From: Streptomyces hygroscopicus
GTDB taxonomy: Bacteria > Actinomycetota > Actinomycetes > Streptomycetales > Streptomycetaceae
Direction: 5' to 3'
Assembly (NCBI RefSeq): GCF_026168105.1
Contig: NZ_LBMW01000069.1
Location: forward strand, 1 to 33,220
Length of the DNA stretch: 33,220 nt
The stretch's first letter is position 1; every line of letters starts with the position of its first letter. The notes under the pieces are model-generated. The model saw only the letters and a program-made list of their open reading frames with translations. It was not told where the DNA came from and ran no database searches. Shown here piece by piece: positions 7,752 to 14,943 of this stretch. The translations under genes were made by a program, and so were the position numbers.

Positions 7752-9116
7752 GTGCAGCAGGTAAATCCGGAACTTCCTACCGACTCCTCGGACGCAGCTG
7801 CCTCGCTGTCCACTGGCACGGACATGCTTGTCGACCCCACAGACGTCTTCTGGCCGGCCACATACGCCGATGGCGTCCCCTACGAGCTGCTGGCGACGCT
7901 CCGCCGGACAGCACCTGTCTGCTGGATCGGTGAACCGCCGGTCGGCGCGTGGGCCGCGGGCAGCGGCTACTGGGCCGTCTTCCGCCATACCGATGTCAAG
8001 TACGTGCTGCGCACTCCGGAACTCTTCTCGTCCCATGTCGGCGCGACCCAGATCCGGGACCCCGACACCCCGGCCGACCTGGCGTTCATCCAGGACATGA
8101 TGCTCAACCAGGACCCGCCGCAGCACGGCCGACTACGCCGCATCGTCGCCGCGGCCTTCACCCCGCGTGCCGTCCGTGAACTGGAAGCGGTGATCGAGGC
8201 ACGGGCCGCCGTGCTGATCGACTCCGTCGCCGACCAGGGCGAAGCAGATTTCGTCGCCCTCGCCGCAAGCCTTCCTCTGTGGGCACTGGCCCATCTGATG
8301 GGAATGCCGGAGAGCGACACCCCCCTGCTCCTCGACTGGGCGAACCGGGTGATCGGCTACCAGGACAACGAGCTCAGCGGCCCCCAGGCCAGCGAAGTCA
8401 CCGGCCTCAGCCCTGCTGGGCAGGCCGCGGTGGCGCTGCGCCCCGGCCCTCTCCTCCGCCCGGACGGCCGCCCCTTTCACCCCCGCTCCCGCGAAGCACT
8501 CGCCGACATGTTCGCCTACGCCCACACGCTCGGCGAGAATCCACGTCCTGGCAGCATGATGGCCGACATGCGCGACGGCGGCCTGACCACCGAAGAGTTC
8601 GAGAACATGTTCTTCCTCCTCGCGGTGGCGGGCAATGAGACCCTGCGCAACGCCCTGCCCGGCGGACTGCTGAGCCTGCTGGACCATCCCGATCAGTTCC
8701 GGCTCCTGCAGGACAAGCCCGATCTGCTCGCCCCGGCCGTCGAGGAGATGCTCCGCTACTGGCCCGCAGTGATCAACTTCCGCCGGACCGCCACCCGCGA
8801 CGTCGAACTGGGAGGCATACCGATCCGAGCCGGGGACAAGGTCGTCGTCTACCACGTCAGCGCCAACCGCGACGAAGAGGTCTTCGCCGATCCCGACCGC
8901 TTCGACATCACCCGATCGCCCAACGACCACGTCAGTTTCGGCTTCGGCCCCCACGCCTGCATCGGCGCCCACCTGGCCCGCGCGCAGATGCGCTCGATGC
9001 TGAAACACACCGTGACCCGCCTGCCCGGCCTCCGGCTCGCGGGCGACCCCGTCAGGCTCACCTCCAACTTCGTCAACGGCCTCAAACAACTCCCCATACG
9101 CTGGCATGTCCGCTGA
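7752..9116 (+). CDS. Cytochrome P450, canonical, CYP124/125/142-like
   Basis: The GTG at 7752, ten bases after AAGGAAGG, gives 454 residues, longer than the usual 400-420. All P450 hallmarks are intact. The I-helix AGNET (293-297) has acid and Thr. The ExxR is E332-x-x-R335 in EEMLRYW. The haem loop FGFGPHACIGAHLARAQ has ligand Cys403. The HxxxR of the C-helix is present (QDPPQHGRLRRIV). The pattern LNQDPPQHGRLRRIVAAAFT and the AGNETLRNAL I-helix resemble the actinobacterial steroid/terpenoid-side-chain P450 group; that assignment is tentative. An insertion between about residues 210 and 250 (LSPAGQAAVALRPGPLLRPD and following) explains the extra length. It has its own leader after the antiporter and is the last gene of the tailoring cassette. 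Downstream is IS1182 debris. Confidence 0.88.
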   Translation: MQQVNPELPTDSSDAAASLSTGTDMLVDPTDVFWPATYADGVPYELLATLRRTAPVCWIGEPPVGAWAAGSGYWAVFRHTDVKYVLRTPELFSSHVGATQIRDPDTPADLAFIQDMMLNQDPPQHGRLRRIVAAAFTPRAVRELEAVIEARAAVLIDSVADQGEADFVALAASLPLWALAHLMGMPESDTPLLLDWANRVIGYQDNELSGPQASEVTGLSPAGQAAVALRPGPLLRPDGRPFHPRSREALADMFAYAHTLGENPRPGSMMADMRDGGLTTEEFENMFFLLAVAGNETLRNALPGGLLSLLDHPDQFRLLQDKPDLLAPAVEEMLRYWPAVINFRRTATRDVELGGIPIRAGDKVVVYHVSANRDEEVFADPDRFDITRSPNDHVSFGFGPHACIGAHLARAQMRSMLKHTVTRLPGLRLAGDPVRLTSNFVNGLKQLPIRWHVR

Positions 9117-9200
9117 GCTGGAACTTCCAGAGGTGAGTGCTCCTCGATGGCGGCGAGCGTCGGTGCGCCTGCCGGGTCTGTACGGTCTTCGGCCCTGTCT

Positions 9201-10049
9201 CACTTTCGGGATGCTGTTGGCGATCTTCATTCGTTCTGGTGAAGTCCGGTCGTGGAGGATCGCGTTGGCCGGAGCGTCGTGCTGCGCTGGGAAAGGCGCG
9301 AGGTGGTTCGAGCGGTCGGAGGGGTGACTGCGATGTCCATGGGGTCGAGTTCCGGGCGGGTGATTCCCCCGGTTGACGGTGCGGATGGCGCGGGTGAGCA
9401 ACCCGCGTGCTTGCCATCCTGCGGGCCGCCACCGGCTACGGCGTCACCCTGCTCGGCCCTCTCCGGCCGATCACGCCCTCCCGTCGCCGTCCCGGCTTCG
9501 ACAAGCAAGATTTCCGCATCGACTGGGAGCATCACACTGCTACCTGCCCGCGCGGCGTAACCAGCCCGCCCTGGAAGGAGACCCGGCTGGACGGCCAGCC
9601 GGGCCACTGGGTGCTCTTCCCCCGAGCCGCCTGCCGGGCTTGCACCGACCGGCTGTCGTGCACGGGCAACGTCGACGGCAAGGGCCGCCACCTCATCCTG
9701 ATGCCCCGCCCGCTACAAGGGGTCCAAAACCGAGCCCGCGTAGAACAGGAGACGCCGCACTGGCAGGCCCGCTGTGCAATGCGTGCAGGTTATGAGGCCA
9801 CCGTCTCCGAAACCGTCCACGCCCACGGCCTTCGCCACTGCCGCTACCACGGACTGGCGAAGACACACATCCGGCACGTCCTCACCGCCGCCGGTACCAA
9901 CATCGTCCGCCTCGGCGAATGCTTCCCACCCGGCACCACACCACCCAGGCCCCCACGGCCGCTCACCCCCTTCCAACGGCTCTGCCAGAACACCACATGC
10001 CCGCCCGGTAGTTGACCAAGCGAAGATCACCAACAGCATCCTTTCGGTG
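9201..10049 (+). mobile_element. Internally deleted IS1182-family element with both terminal repeats
   Basis: The left end, 9201-9228, carries GGATGCTGTTGGCGATCTTC. The right end, 10022-10049, carries its inverted match GAAGATCACCAACAGCATCC. Nineteen of these 20 inner positions pair; the outer eight pair poorly. Between the ends lies only about 850 bp, whereas a full IS1182-type element is roughly twice that, so the 5' half of the transposase is gone. The ends may still be recognised by a transposase supplied elsewhere. The target duplication could not be fixed. Confidence 0.7.
9405..10015 (+). pseudogene. IS1182-family transposase, C-terminal part
   Basis: From about 9405 to the stop at 10015 the frame encodes the C-terminal third of an IS1182 transposase. 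It shows LAILRAATGYGVTLLGPLRP, a cysteine-bearing segment (FPRAACRACTDRLSCTG), EATVSETVHAHGLRHCRYHG and the end of the catalytic core LAKTHIRHVLTAAGTNIVRL. The usual N-terminal helix-turn-helix and the first catalytic Asp are missing, because the element is internally deleted at about 9400. It is therefore inactive by itself. It is placed inside the two terminal repeats described for 9201-10049. Confidence 0.8.
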
Positions 10050-10083
10050 GTGACGGAAGGCGACGCCATCCGAGGAGGATGCG

Positions 10084-10410
10084 GTGGCGGAGCAGAGTGA
10101 AGTGTGGCCGACCGCCGCTCGCATCCGAGCTGGTGGAGGAACTCGCCACGCACGAGCGGATGATCGCCGCACCAAATGAGGACCTCTACGGGACGGAGGC
10201 GAAGGCCTGGGCGAGTCTGCTCGGTGTGCTGGGCGCGGCCGAGTACAACGTGGAGCGCACCGGTTTCGGCGGGTGGCGACTGAACACGGTGCAGATCGAT
10301 GCCTGCCGGCTCAGTGTGGTCTCGGAGGACGACCAGGACCCCTTGTGGGACAGTCTGGAGCCCATGCTGAGCCTGGCCGAGCCGTCCCCTGCAGCATGGC
10401 CGTCTGGCTG
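10084..10410 (+). pseudogene. Hypothetical protein, frameshifted and cut by IS6
   Basis: GAGGAGG (10072-10078) positions translation at the GTG at 10084, which reads VAEQSEVWPTAARIR and then fails after another 16 codons. The rest of the protein continues in another frame as ELVEELATHERMIAAP, then GVLGAAEYNVERTGFGGWRL and DACRLSVVSEDDQDPLWDSL. Restoring one lost CG dinucleotide (ATC CGC GAG CTG) near 10130 joins the two parts without a gap, which argues for a 2-base deletion in a CGCG run. The 3' end stops at the IS6 copy near 10410. The complete protein would be a small acidic cytoplasmic protein of unknown function. I recognise no domain. Confidence 0.5.
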
Positions 10411-10411
10411 G

Positions 10412-10886
10412 TGCTGTCAGGTTGAGCGGGGTCGCTCAGAGAGGGGTGATCGCCGAGTTTGTTGATCATGTGGGAGGGGGTCGGCTGTGGGGGCCGGGGC
10501 GGCGGCGCCGTACAAGGGTTTTCGCTTCCCGCCGGAGATCATCTCCCACTGTGTGTGGCTTACCACCGATTCAGCCTGAGCCTGCGTGATGTCGAGGAGC
10601 TGGTGCTCGAGAGCGGCATCGAGGTCACCTACGAGACGGTCGGCCAGTGGACGCGCCGGTTCGGCCCCCAGTACACCGCCGCGCTGCGTCGGCGCCGCCC
10701 CCGCCCAGGGGACAGGTGGCACCTGGGCGGGGTCTTCGTGAAGGTCCAAGGCCGACACGCTACCTGTGGCGTGCGGTCGACGCCGAGGGGAACGTCCTCG
10801 ACATCCTGATGCAGAACCGACGTGACAAGGCCGCGGCCAGGCGCTTCTTCCGGACACTGATGAAGAAGACCCGCTCGGTGCCCCTA
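10412..10886 (+). pseudogene. IS6-family transposase, frameshifted and truncated (copy 1)
   Basis: The sequence encodes the IS6 N-terminus (YKGFRFPPEIISHCVWL), then in a shifted frame YHRFSLSLRDVEELVLESGI, the helix-turn-helix and the DDE start (RRRRPRPGDRWHLGGVFVKV). After a second frameshift near 10752 comes YLWRAVDAEGNVLDILMQNR followed by RRFFRTLMKKTRSVP. Similarity ends near 10886, so the last third is missing. The first shift is a lost base near 10560 and the second lies in the catalytic region. In WHLGGV the normally catalytic Asp (WHLDEV) is also Gly. The left end TGTCAGGTTGAG near 10415 matches the end of copy 2. The copy is clearly dead. Confidence 0.75.
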
Positions 10887-11153
10887 CGCCGACGCCACCG
10901 GCAGCGAGGCGAGCCCCGTCAGCCCGGGCACCCGCGGGGCCGTCTGCCGGCATCCCGCTCTACGCCATGTCTGTGCCGTCCCGGCCGGCCGGGAGTCCAA
11001 GCCCGGGCCTCGGCCGTCCTGTCACATGACGGACCCACACGAACGTTCGGACACGCTCCCGACTGCCGTGACGATCACGCTCGCCACGTTGTCAGCTCTT
11101 TTTGCTTTGCCAGGTAAATTCCCTTTTGCGTTCTCGTGCTCTCGCCTGAAAGC

Positions 11154-11177
11154 GGTACCGCTGGTACCGTCGATACC
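11154..11177 (+). promoter_or_regulatory. Probable autoregulatory operator, three 9-bp spaced repeats at the antitoxin start
   Basis: GGTACC (11154), GGTACC (11163) and GATACC (11172) repeat with exact 9-bp spacing, and the last touches the ATG at 11178. TACCGT (11165-11170) can act as a -10 box, which would place the transcript start at or next to the ATG. No ribosome site is present, so translation may be leaderless. Ribbon-helix-helix antitoxins typically bind short spaced repeats over their own promoter. Confidence 0.55.
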
Positions 11178-11474
11178 ATGTCGGAAGCCAAAGCCATGAA
11201 CCTGCGCTTTCCCGACCCTGAGCAGCGGGCCGCCATCGCGGCTGCCGCGAAGCACGAAGGGGTCAGCATGCAGGAGTACATCCTCTCGGCGGCCTACGCA
11301 CGGGCAACGGCCGTCGAACAACGGTTCCTGGACGGGTTCGAGCAGTCGATGGCCCGCAGCGGCGCGGCCTTCGCAGCCGAGCCCAGCAGCGCCGATCCCG
11401 GCCCTGAGGAGCGGGCGGCCGAGCAGAAGGCCCTCCAGGAGCTCGAACACCAGGAGCGGGGACACGCCGCGTGA
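11178..11474 (+). CDS. Ribbon-helix-helix antitoxin of a Fic-like toxin pair
   Basis: The 98-residue protein starts at the ATG at 11178. Residues 1-45 read as a ribbon (KAMNLRFPDPEQRAAIAAAA) followed by two helices (VSMQEYILSAAYARATAVE), the layout of small ribbon-helix-helix DNA-binding antitoxins. The C-terminal half is charged and Ala/Glu-rich, suitable as the flexible part that wraps the toxin. It overlaps the downstream gene by the four bases GTGA, which indicates translational coupling. Repeats directly at its start probably form its operator. Such proteins neutralise the partner by binding and repress the pair's promoter. The pair sits between two IS6 relics. Confidence 0.7.
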   Translation: MSEAKAMNLRFPDPEQRAAIAAAAKHEGVSMQEYILSAAYARATAVEQRFLDGFEQSMARSGAAFAAEPSSADPGPEERAAEQKALQELEHQERGHAA

Positions 11475-11854
11475 CCCAGCCCGGACCTCACCCGCTCGAC
11501 GTCACCTTCCTCCTGCACGCCGCTGAACTCCTCGACGGCGATCCCCAGGTCGACGACTACGGACCGCTCTACGCCGCCGTCGCCCGGGTCAACGCCCGTG
11601 CCATGGAGCGCGACATCTACGGATCGGTGTACCTCAAGGCCGCCGCGCTGCTGCAGACCCTGGTGAAACTGCCGTGTCTGGAACACTCCAACGAGGCCTT
11701 CGCCTGGCACGCCACCGAGGCCTACTTGATCCTCAACGGCCACCAGCTCGACTACCCGCCCAAGGCGGCCGTCGCGCTCGTACATGACGCCGCCACCGCA
11801 ACCATCGGCATCGCCCGCATCGCCCGCCAGTTGCGCGACTTCACCGTCGACTGA
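11471..11854 (+). CDS. Fic/Doc-like toxin, catalytic motif degenerate
   Basis: The 127-residue protein starts at the GTG at 11471 inside the antitoxin stop. It is all-helical with a Doc-like layout: LLHAAELLDGDPQVDDYGPL, YLKAAALLQTLVKLP, then LEHSNEAFAWHATEAYLILN. Doc and Fic enzymes attach phosphate or AMP to targets through HxFx(D/N)xNK/GR. In the equivalent place this protein has PCLEHSNEA, so the catalytic His, Phe and the Lys/Arg are not conserved and only the Asn remains. This could be a toxin with a changed mechanism, or an inactive derivative. The helix after the motif and NGHQLDYPPKAAVALVHDAA agree with actinobacterial members annotated as the toxin component of Fic-type pairs. The call rests on size, fold pattern and pairing. 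Confidence 0.6.
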   Translation: MTQPGPHPLDVTFLLHAAELLDGDPQVDDYGPLYAAVARVNARAMERDIYGSVYLKAAALLQTLVKLPCLEHSNEAFAWHATEAYLILNGHQLDYPPKAAVALVHDAATATIGIARIARQLRDFTVD

Positions 11855-12262
11855 TCCTGCGTGTCCCCAGGACGACGCGCGGCAGCGGCCCGCGCTGCCC
11901 ATTCTCTTCGGCAAACCCGGGTCGGCCCGCGCTGCCTGCTGCGCGAAGTCGCACCGCTGATGCGTTGTCAGTTCTGGCGGGACGCCGGCCTCTACCCCTG
12001 CGTCCCTGCAGCGGCGGAGAGAGAGTACCCGCGATGACGCATCCCGTCCGCTCCGTACGTGAGGTAACCCTCGCGGGAGACGATGAGCATGGTGTCCCAC
12101 TCGATGAGCGCCTGGGACAGGTCGGGTGCGGCAAGATGTGCACCGACAAGGCTCCTGCGCGGATGGGTTGAGATTTCGAACACCTCCCCCAACGGTCGCG
12201 GGAGCCTTGTGCGTTGTGGCCACGGTGCCCGTCACTCGATCAGGTGGCCACCTTGAAAGGGC
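11855..12262. other. Intergenic region with IS-like inverted repeat
   Basis: No supported gene. ACAAGGCTCC (about 12148) and GGAGCCTTGT (about 12200) form an inverted repeat around roughly 43 bases that include an AT-rich TTGAGATTTCGAACA segment. It could be an IS terminal region or a weak terminator for the converging genes. No transposase is readable beside it. Confidence 0.35.
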
Positions 12263-13240
12263 TCAATGCCTGAAGCCTCTGCCCGCTGCGGGGTGCTGTG
12301 TGTTCCTGTCGGAGTAGGGGACGCTGCCCTGGCCTGCCGTCGGGGCACCGGCGGGTGGTCGCGATGTGTAGGCAGTGCCTGGCGTCGGCTGGAACCCGGC
12401 AGTGTGCCCAAGGTGACCTGGAGTTGCTGGCATATTCGCGTACAGCGCGTAGCCTGCCGACTGCTTCCTGTCGGAGTGGGGGACGCTGCCCTGGCCTGCC
12501 GTCGGGGCACCGGCGGGTGGTCGCGATGTGTAGGCAGTGCTCGGTGCCGGCTGGAACCCGGCAGTGTGCCCAAGGTGACCTGGAGTTGCTGGCATATTCG
12601 CGTACAGCGCGTAGCCTGCCGACTGCTTCCTGTCGGAGTGGGGGACGCTGCCCTGGCCTGCCGTCGGGGCACCGGCGGGTGGTCGCGATGTGTAGGCAGT
12701 GCTCGGTGCCGGCTGGAACCCGGCAGTGTGCCCAAGGTGACCCGGAGTTGCTGGCATATTCGCGTACAGCGCGTAGCCTGCCGACTGCTTCCCGGCGGAG
12801 TAGGGGACGCTGCCCTGGCCTGCCGTCGGGGCACCGGCGGGTGGTCGCGATGTGTAGGCAGTGCCTGGCGTCGGCTGGAACCCGGTGTACTCCGTCGGCC
12901 GCCGCGCATCCGTCGCCGCATTACTCAACTGTCGCCCCTGCGTCGGCGTTTGTGCCCGCGTCCGCACCAACCAGTCCCGTGCCCATGCCGGCCCATTCTT
13001 CAATTGATTCAGCGCCCATTCGCCAGTCCACGGCCGCTGAAACTCTTGCGGGGGTTGCCGGGGCCGCTCAACCTCTGGGGGGCCGTAATCTTTCCATTCC
13101 ATACGCAAATTCTCGCCCTGCTGCGCGAACCACCCCCTGTCAAATTCCACTTCCATTCCAAGTCGCTCTCCCATCCATCGCTCCCAAAGATAGCGATCTT
13201 CGACCGTAATTTTCAAAGTTCCATGAAAAGCGCTAGGCAT
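12263..13240 (-). CDS. Tandem-repeat Tyr/Pro/Gly-rich protein, unknown function
   Basis: ATG at 13240 follows a strong ribosome site (GGAGGAGAG), giving 325 residues. Residues about 1-118 are non-repetitive and rich in Trp and charged residues (KITVEDRYLWERWMGERLGM, EWALNQLKNGPAWARDWLV). From about residue 120 come three full 54-residue repeats and one partial repeat. Each repeat begins GFQP(A/T)P(S/G)TAYTSRPP and contains APTAGQGSVP, a charged spacer SDRKQ, and SAGYALYANMPATPGHLGHT. No signal peptide or membrane segment is seen. The N-terminal coding part is poorer in G/C at third positions than its neighbours, suggesting acquired DNA. The low-complexity, aromatic- and Pro-rich repeats suggest a disordered, possibly self-associating or multivalent binding region. 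I do not recognise the family. The gene lies between two IS6 relics beside the toxin-antitoxin pair. Confidence 0.6.
   Translation of the reverse strand: MPSAFHGTLKITVEDRYLWERWMGERLGMEVEFDRGWFAQQGENLRMEWKDYGPPEVERPRQPPQEFQRPWTGEWALNQLKNGPAWARDWLVRTRAQTPTQGRQLSNAATDARRPTEYTGFQPTPGTAYTSRPPAGAPTAGQGSVPYSAGKQSAGYALYANMPATPGHLGHTAGFQPAPSTAYTSRPPAGAPTAGQGSVPHSDRKQSAGYALYANMPATPGHLGHTAGFQPAPSTAYTSRPPAGAPTAGQGSVPHSDRKQSAGYALYANMPATPGHLGHTAGFQPTPGTAYTSRPPAGAPTAGQGSVPYSDRNTQHPAAGRGFRH
12290..12883 (-). repeat. 162-bp coding tandem repeat, about 3.6 copies
   Basis: Units run 12883-12722, 12721-12560, 12559-12398 and a partial unit from 12397 to about 12290. The period of 162 bp equals 54 codons, so copy number can change without breaking the frame. 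The two inner boundaries encode the variant APST/VPH and the outer ones TPGT/VPY. Units 2 and 3 are nearly identical, which points to a recent duplication within the array. Confidence 0.9.
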
Positions 13241-13391
13241 TTCACTCTCCTCCAGTGATATATCTGCAGAAAAGTCCTGCATCAGCAAGCTCGCCTTGGT
13301 ACAACGTCTGTTGGCTGGCCGCGGATCAAGGGTCTCCCTGGATATTTTCATCCCTGCAGTCTGGCAGGTCAGCGATCCAGCGCACCTTCGG

Positions 13392-13725
13392 TGAACCGCC
13401 CCGATTCGAATGGAGACTCGATTTTATGAAAGGATCGAGTCAATGGCACCACCCTCCCGTGACCCGCTTGAGCTGCGCCGTCGTGCGGTGCGCATGGTCG
13501 CCGAGGTCCGCGACGACTACCCGGACGAGACGGCCGCCTGGCAGGCGGTGGCCGACAAGCTCGGCATCGGCTCGCGGGAGACGCTGCGGAACTGGGTGAA
13601 GCAGCACGAGATCGACGCGGGGAAGCGTCCGGGGACGACGACGGAGGAGTCCGCCCAGATCAAGGCGTCGAAGAAGGAGAACGCCGAACTGAAGCGAGCC
13701 AACGAGATCCTGCAGGCCGCGGCCT
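13392..13725 (+). pseudogene. IS3-family OrfA fragment with left terminal repeat
   Basis: TGAACCGCCCCG at 13392 looks like the IS3-type left end. From the ATG at 13443 the frame encodes OrfA: ELRRRAVRMVAEVRDDYPDE, the helix-turn-helix VADKLGIGSRETLRNWVKQH and the leucine-zipper part QIKASKKENAELKRANEILQ. At about 13720 the family sequence (AAS-F-FAAEL) breaks and unrelated reading follows. OrfB, which carries the catalytic core, is absent. Confidence 0.75.
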
Positions 13726-13925
13726 GCTTCGCCCGGCCGCATCCGGCGAGGACCAGGAACTGCTCGCCACGCCAGGGACCGTGCACACCAGCTGCGCGTG
13801 GCCGAGACGGCCAGGCTGTGCCCACCACAGCCGCCCGCGGCCCGCCGCCAAGGCCCGGCCGGCGGTGTTGAGTGGGACCGGCGCGAGCGGCACGAGGCCA
13901 ACAAGTACGGAGCGATGCTGGCGGC
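13726..13925. other. Unassigned junk between IS3 and IS6 relics
   Basis: No complete gene. A short readable peptide on the + strand near 13870-13922 (VEWDRRERHEANKYGAML) looks like real coding remains of an unknown protein cut by the IS6 copy, but it is too short to assign. Confidence 0.35.
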
Positions 13926-14772
13926 GTTATCAAGTTGAGGGGCGGGGTGTGATGATCTTGGTGGGGGTCGTCGTGGGAAGGGCATGGTGGTGGACACTGC
14001 CGCAGCGTCGTACCGGGGGTTCCGGTTTCCGCCGGAGTTGATCGCGCATGCGGTCTGGCTGTACCACCGGTTCCCACTGTCCTTCCGCGCTGTGGAGGAG
14101 CTGCTGTTTGAACGTGGTATCCAGGTGTCCTACGGGGCGGTCCGTCTGTGGTGCGGGCGGTTCGGGCCCGACTACGCCGTGCGGCTGCGCCGCCGCCGGG
14201 CGAAGCCCGGGGGCCGGTGGCATCTGGACGAGGTGTTCTTCAAGGTCAGCGGGCGGATGCGCTACCTATGGCGTGCCGTCGACCAGGACGGCCACGTCCT
14301 GGACATCCTGGTGACCGACAAGCGCGACACCAAGGCCGGCAAACGCTTTTCCCGCAAGCTCCTCAAGGGCGCCGGGACCGTACCGCGAGTGATCGTGACG
14401 GACAAGCTCCGCTCCTGAAACGCCGCCCACCGCCAGGTCATGCCCTCGGTGGAGCACCGCAGCTCGACGTATCTGAACAACCGGGCAGAGAACTCTCATA
14501 TCCCCACACGAGAGCGCGAGCGGGGCATGAAGGGCTTCCGCAGCACCGGCACGGCCCAGAGATTCCTCGCCTCCTTCTCCCGGATCTCACCGCCCTTCCG
14601 CCCCCGTCGCCACCTGATGTCCGCCCCCCCGCCTACCGAGCTGAGATGGCCCAACAGCACACCGTCTGGCGCACGATCACCGGCACCGCCCCCCGACAGC
14701 GACCGCCTGGGCCGGACACAGCCAGCACCACCAGCATGCCTCAACTCACCCACCCCACCAGCAACTTGACAA
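13926..14772 (+). mobile_element. IS6-family element (copy 2), near full length
   Basis: The left end TATCAAGTTGAGGGG (about 13928) is mirrored by CAGCAACTTGACAAGG at the right (about 14757-14772). The length of roughly 845 bp is normal for IS6. Its transposase gene points the same way as that of copy 1 at 10412. No 8-bp target duplication is visible. Confidence 0.65.
13984..14690 (+). pseudogene. IS6-family transposase with internal stop and C-run frameshift
   Basis: The ATG at 13984 opens the gene. The reading includes YRGFRFPPELIAHAVWLYHR, RWHLDEVFFKVSGRMRYLWR with the first catalytic Asp, VDQDGHVLDILVTDKRD and VIVTDKLRS with the second Asp region. A TGA at 14416-14418 then replaces the Tyr codon usually found there (DKLRSY). 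The same frame carries on with AAHRQVMPSVEHRSSTYLNN and RAENSHIPTRERERGMKGFR, including the Glu region. A run of C near 14628 shifts the remaining C-terminus (YRAEMAQQHTVWRTITG) out of frame. One nonsense and one frameshift mutation make it inactive, although it is much better preserved than copy 1. Confidence 0.8.
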
Positions 14773-14784
14773 GGCCTTGGGGTC

Positions 14785-14943
14785 ATGGCATCCAGGAGGC
14801 GCATCTACGACGCCGAGTTCCGCGAGGGAGCGGTACGGATCGTGACGGAGACCGGGCAGCCGATTCCGGAAGTGGCTGAGGGTCTGGGCATCCACCCGGG
14901 GACGTTGCACAGCCGGGTGTCGCGGGCACGGCGCAGGGCCCGG
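14785..14943 (+). pseudogene. IS3-type OrfA N-terminal fragment
   Basis: The ATG at 14785 opens MASRRRIYDAEFREGAVRIV followed by PIPEVAEGLGIHPGTLHSRV, a helix-turn-helix of the transposase OrfA class in which W of LHSWV is replaced by R. After about 50 codons the frame enters sequence that is antisense to an IS701 fragment. Only the DNA-binding N-terminus remains. It lies directly at the right end of the IS6 copy. Confidence 0.65.

Noticed and set aside
11026..11177. A possible upstream start for the antitoxin at ATG 11026.
   Set aside because: It is out of frame with the antitoxin and has no independent support.
12290..12883. CRISPR-like array.
   Set aside because: The 162-bp unit is continuous and coding, with no short repeat and variable spacer alternation.
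12266..13258. A plus-strand frame of 330 codons, also repetitive, over the 162-bp repeats.
   Set aside because: Any frame across a 162-bp repeat is repetitive. The minus strand has the strong ribosome site, better codon use and a non-repetitive N-terminal domain.
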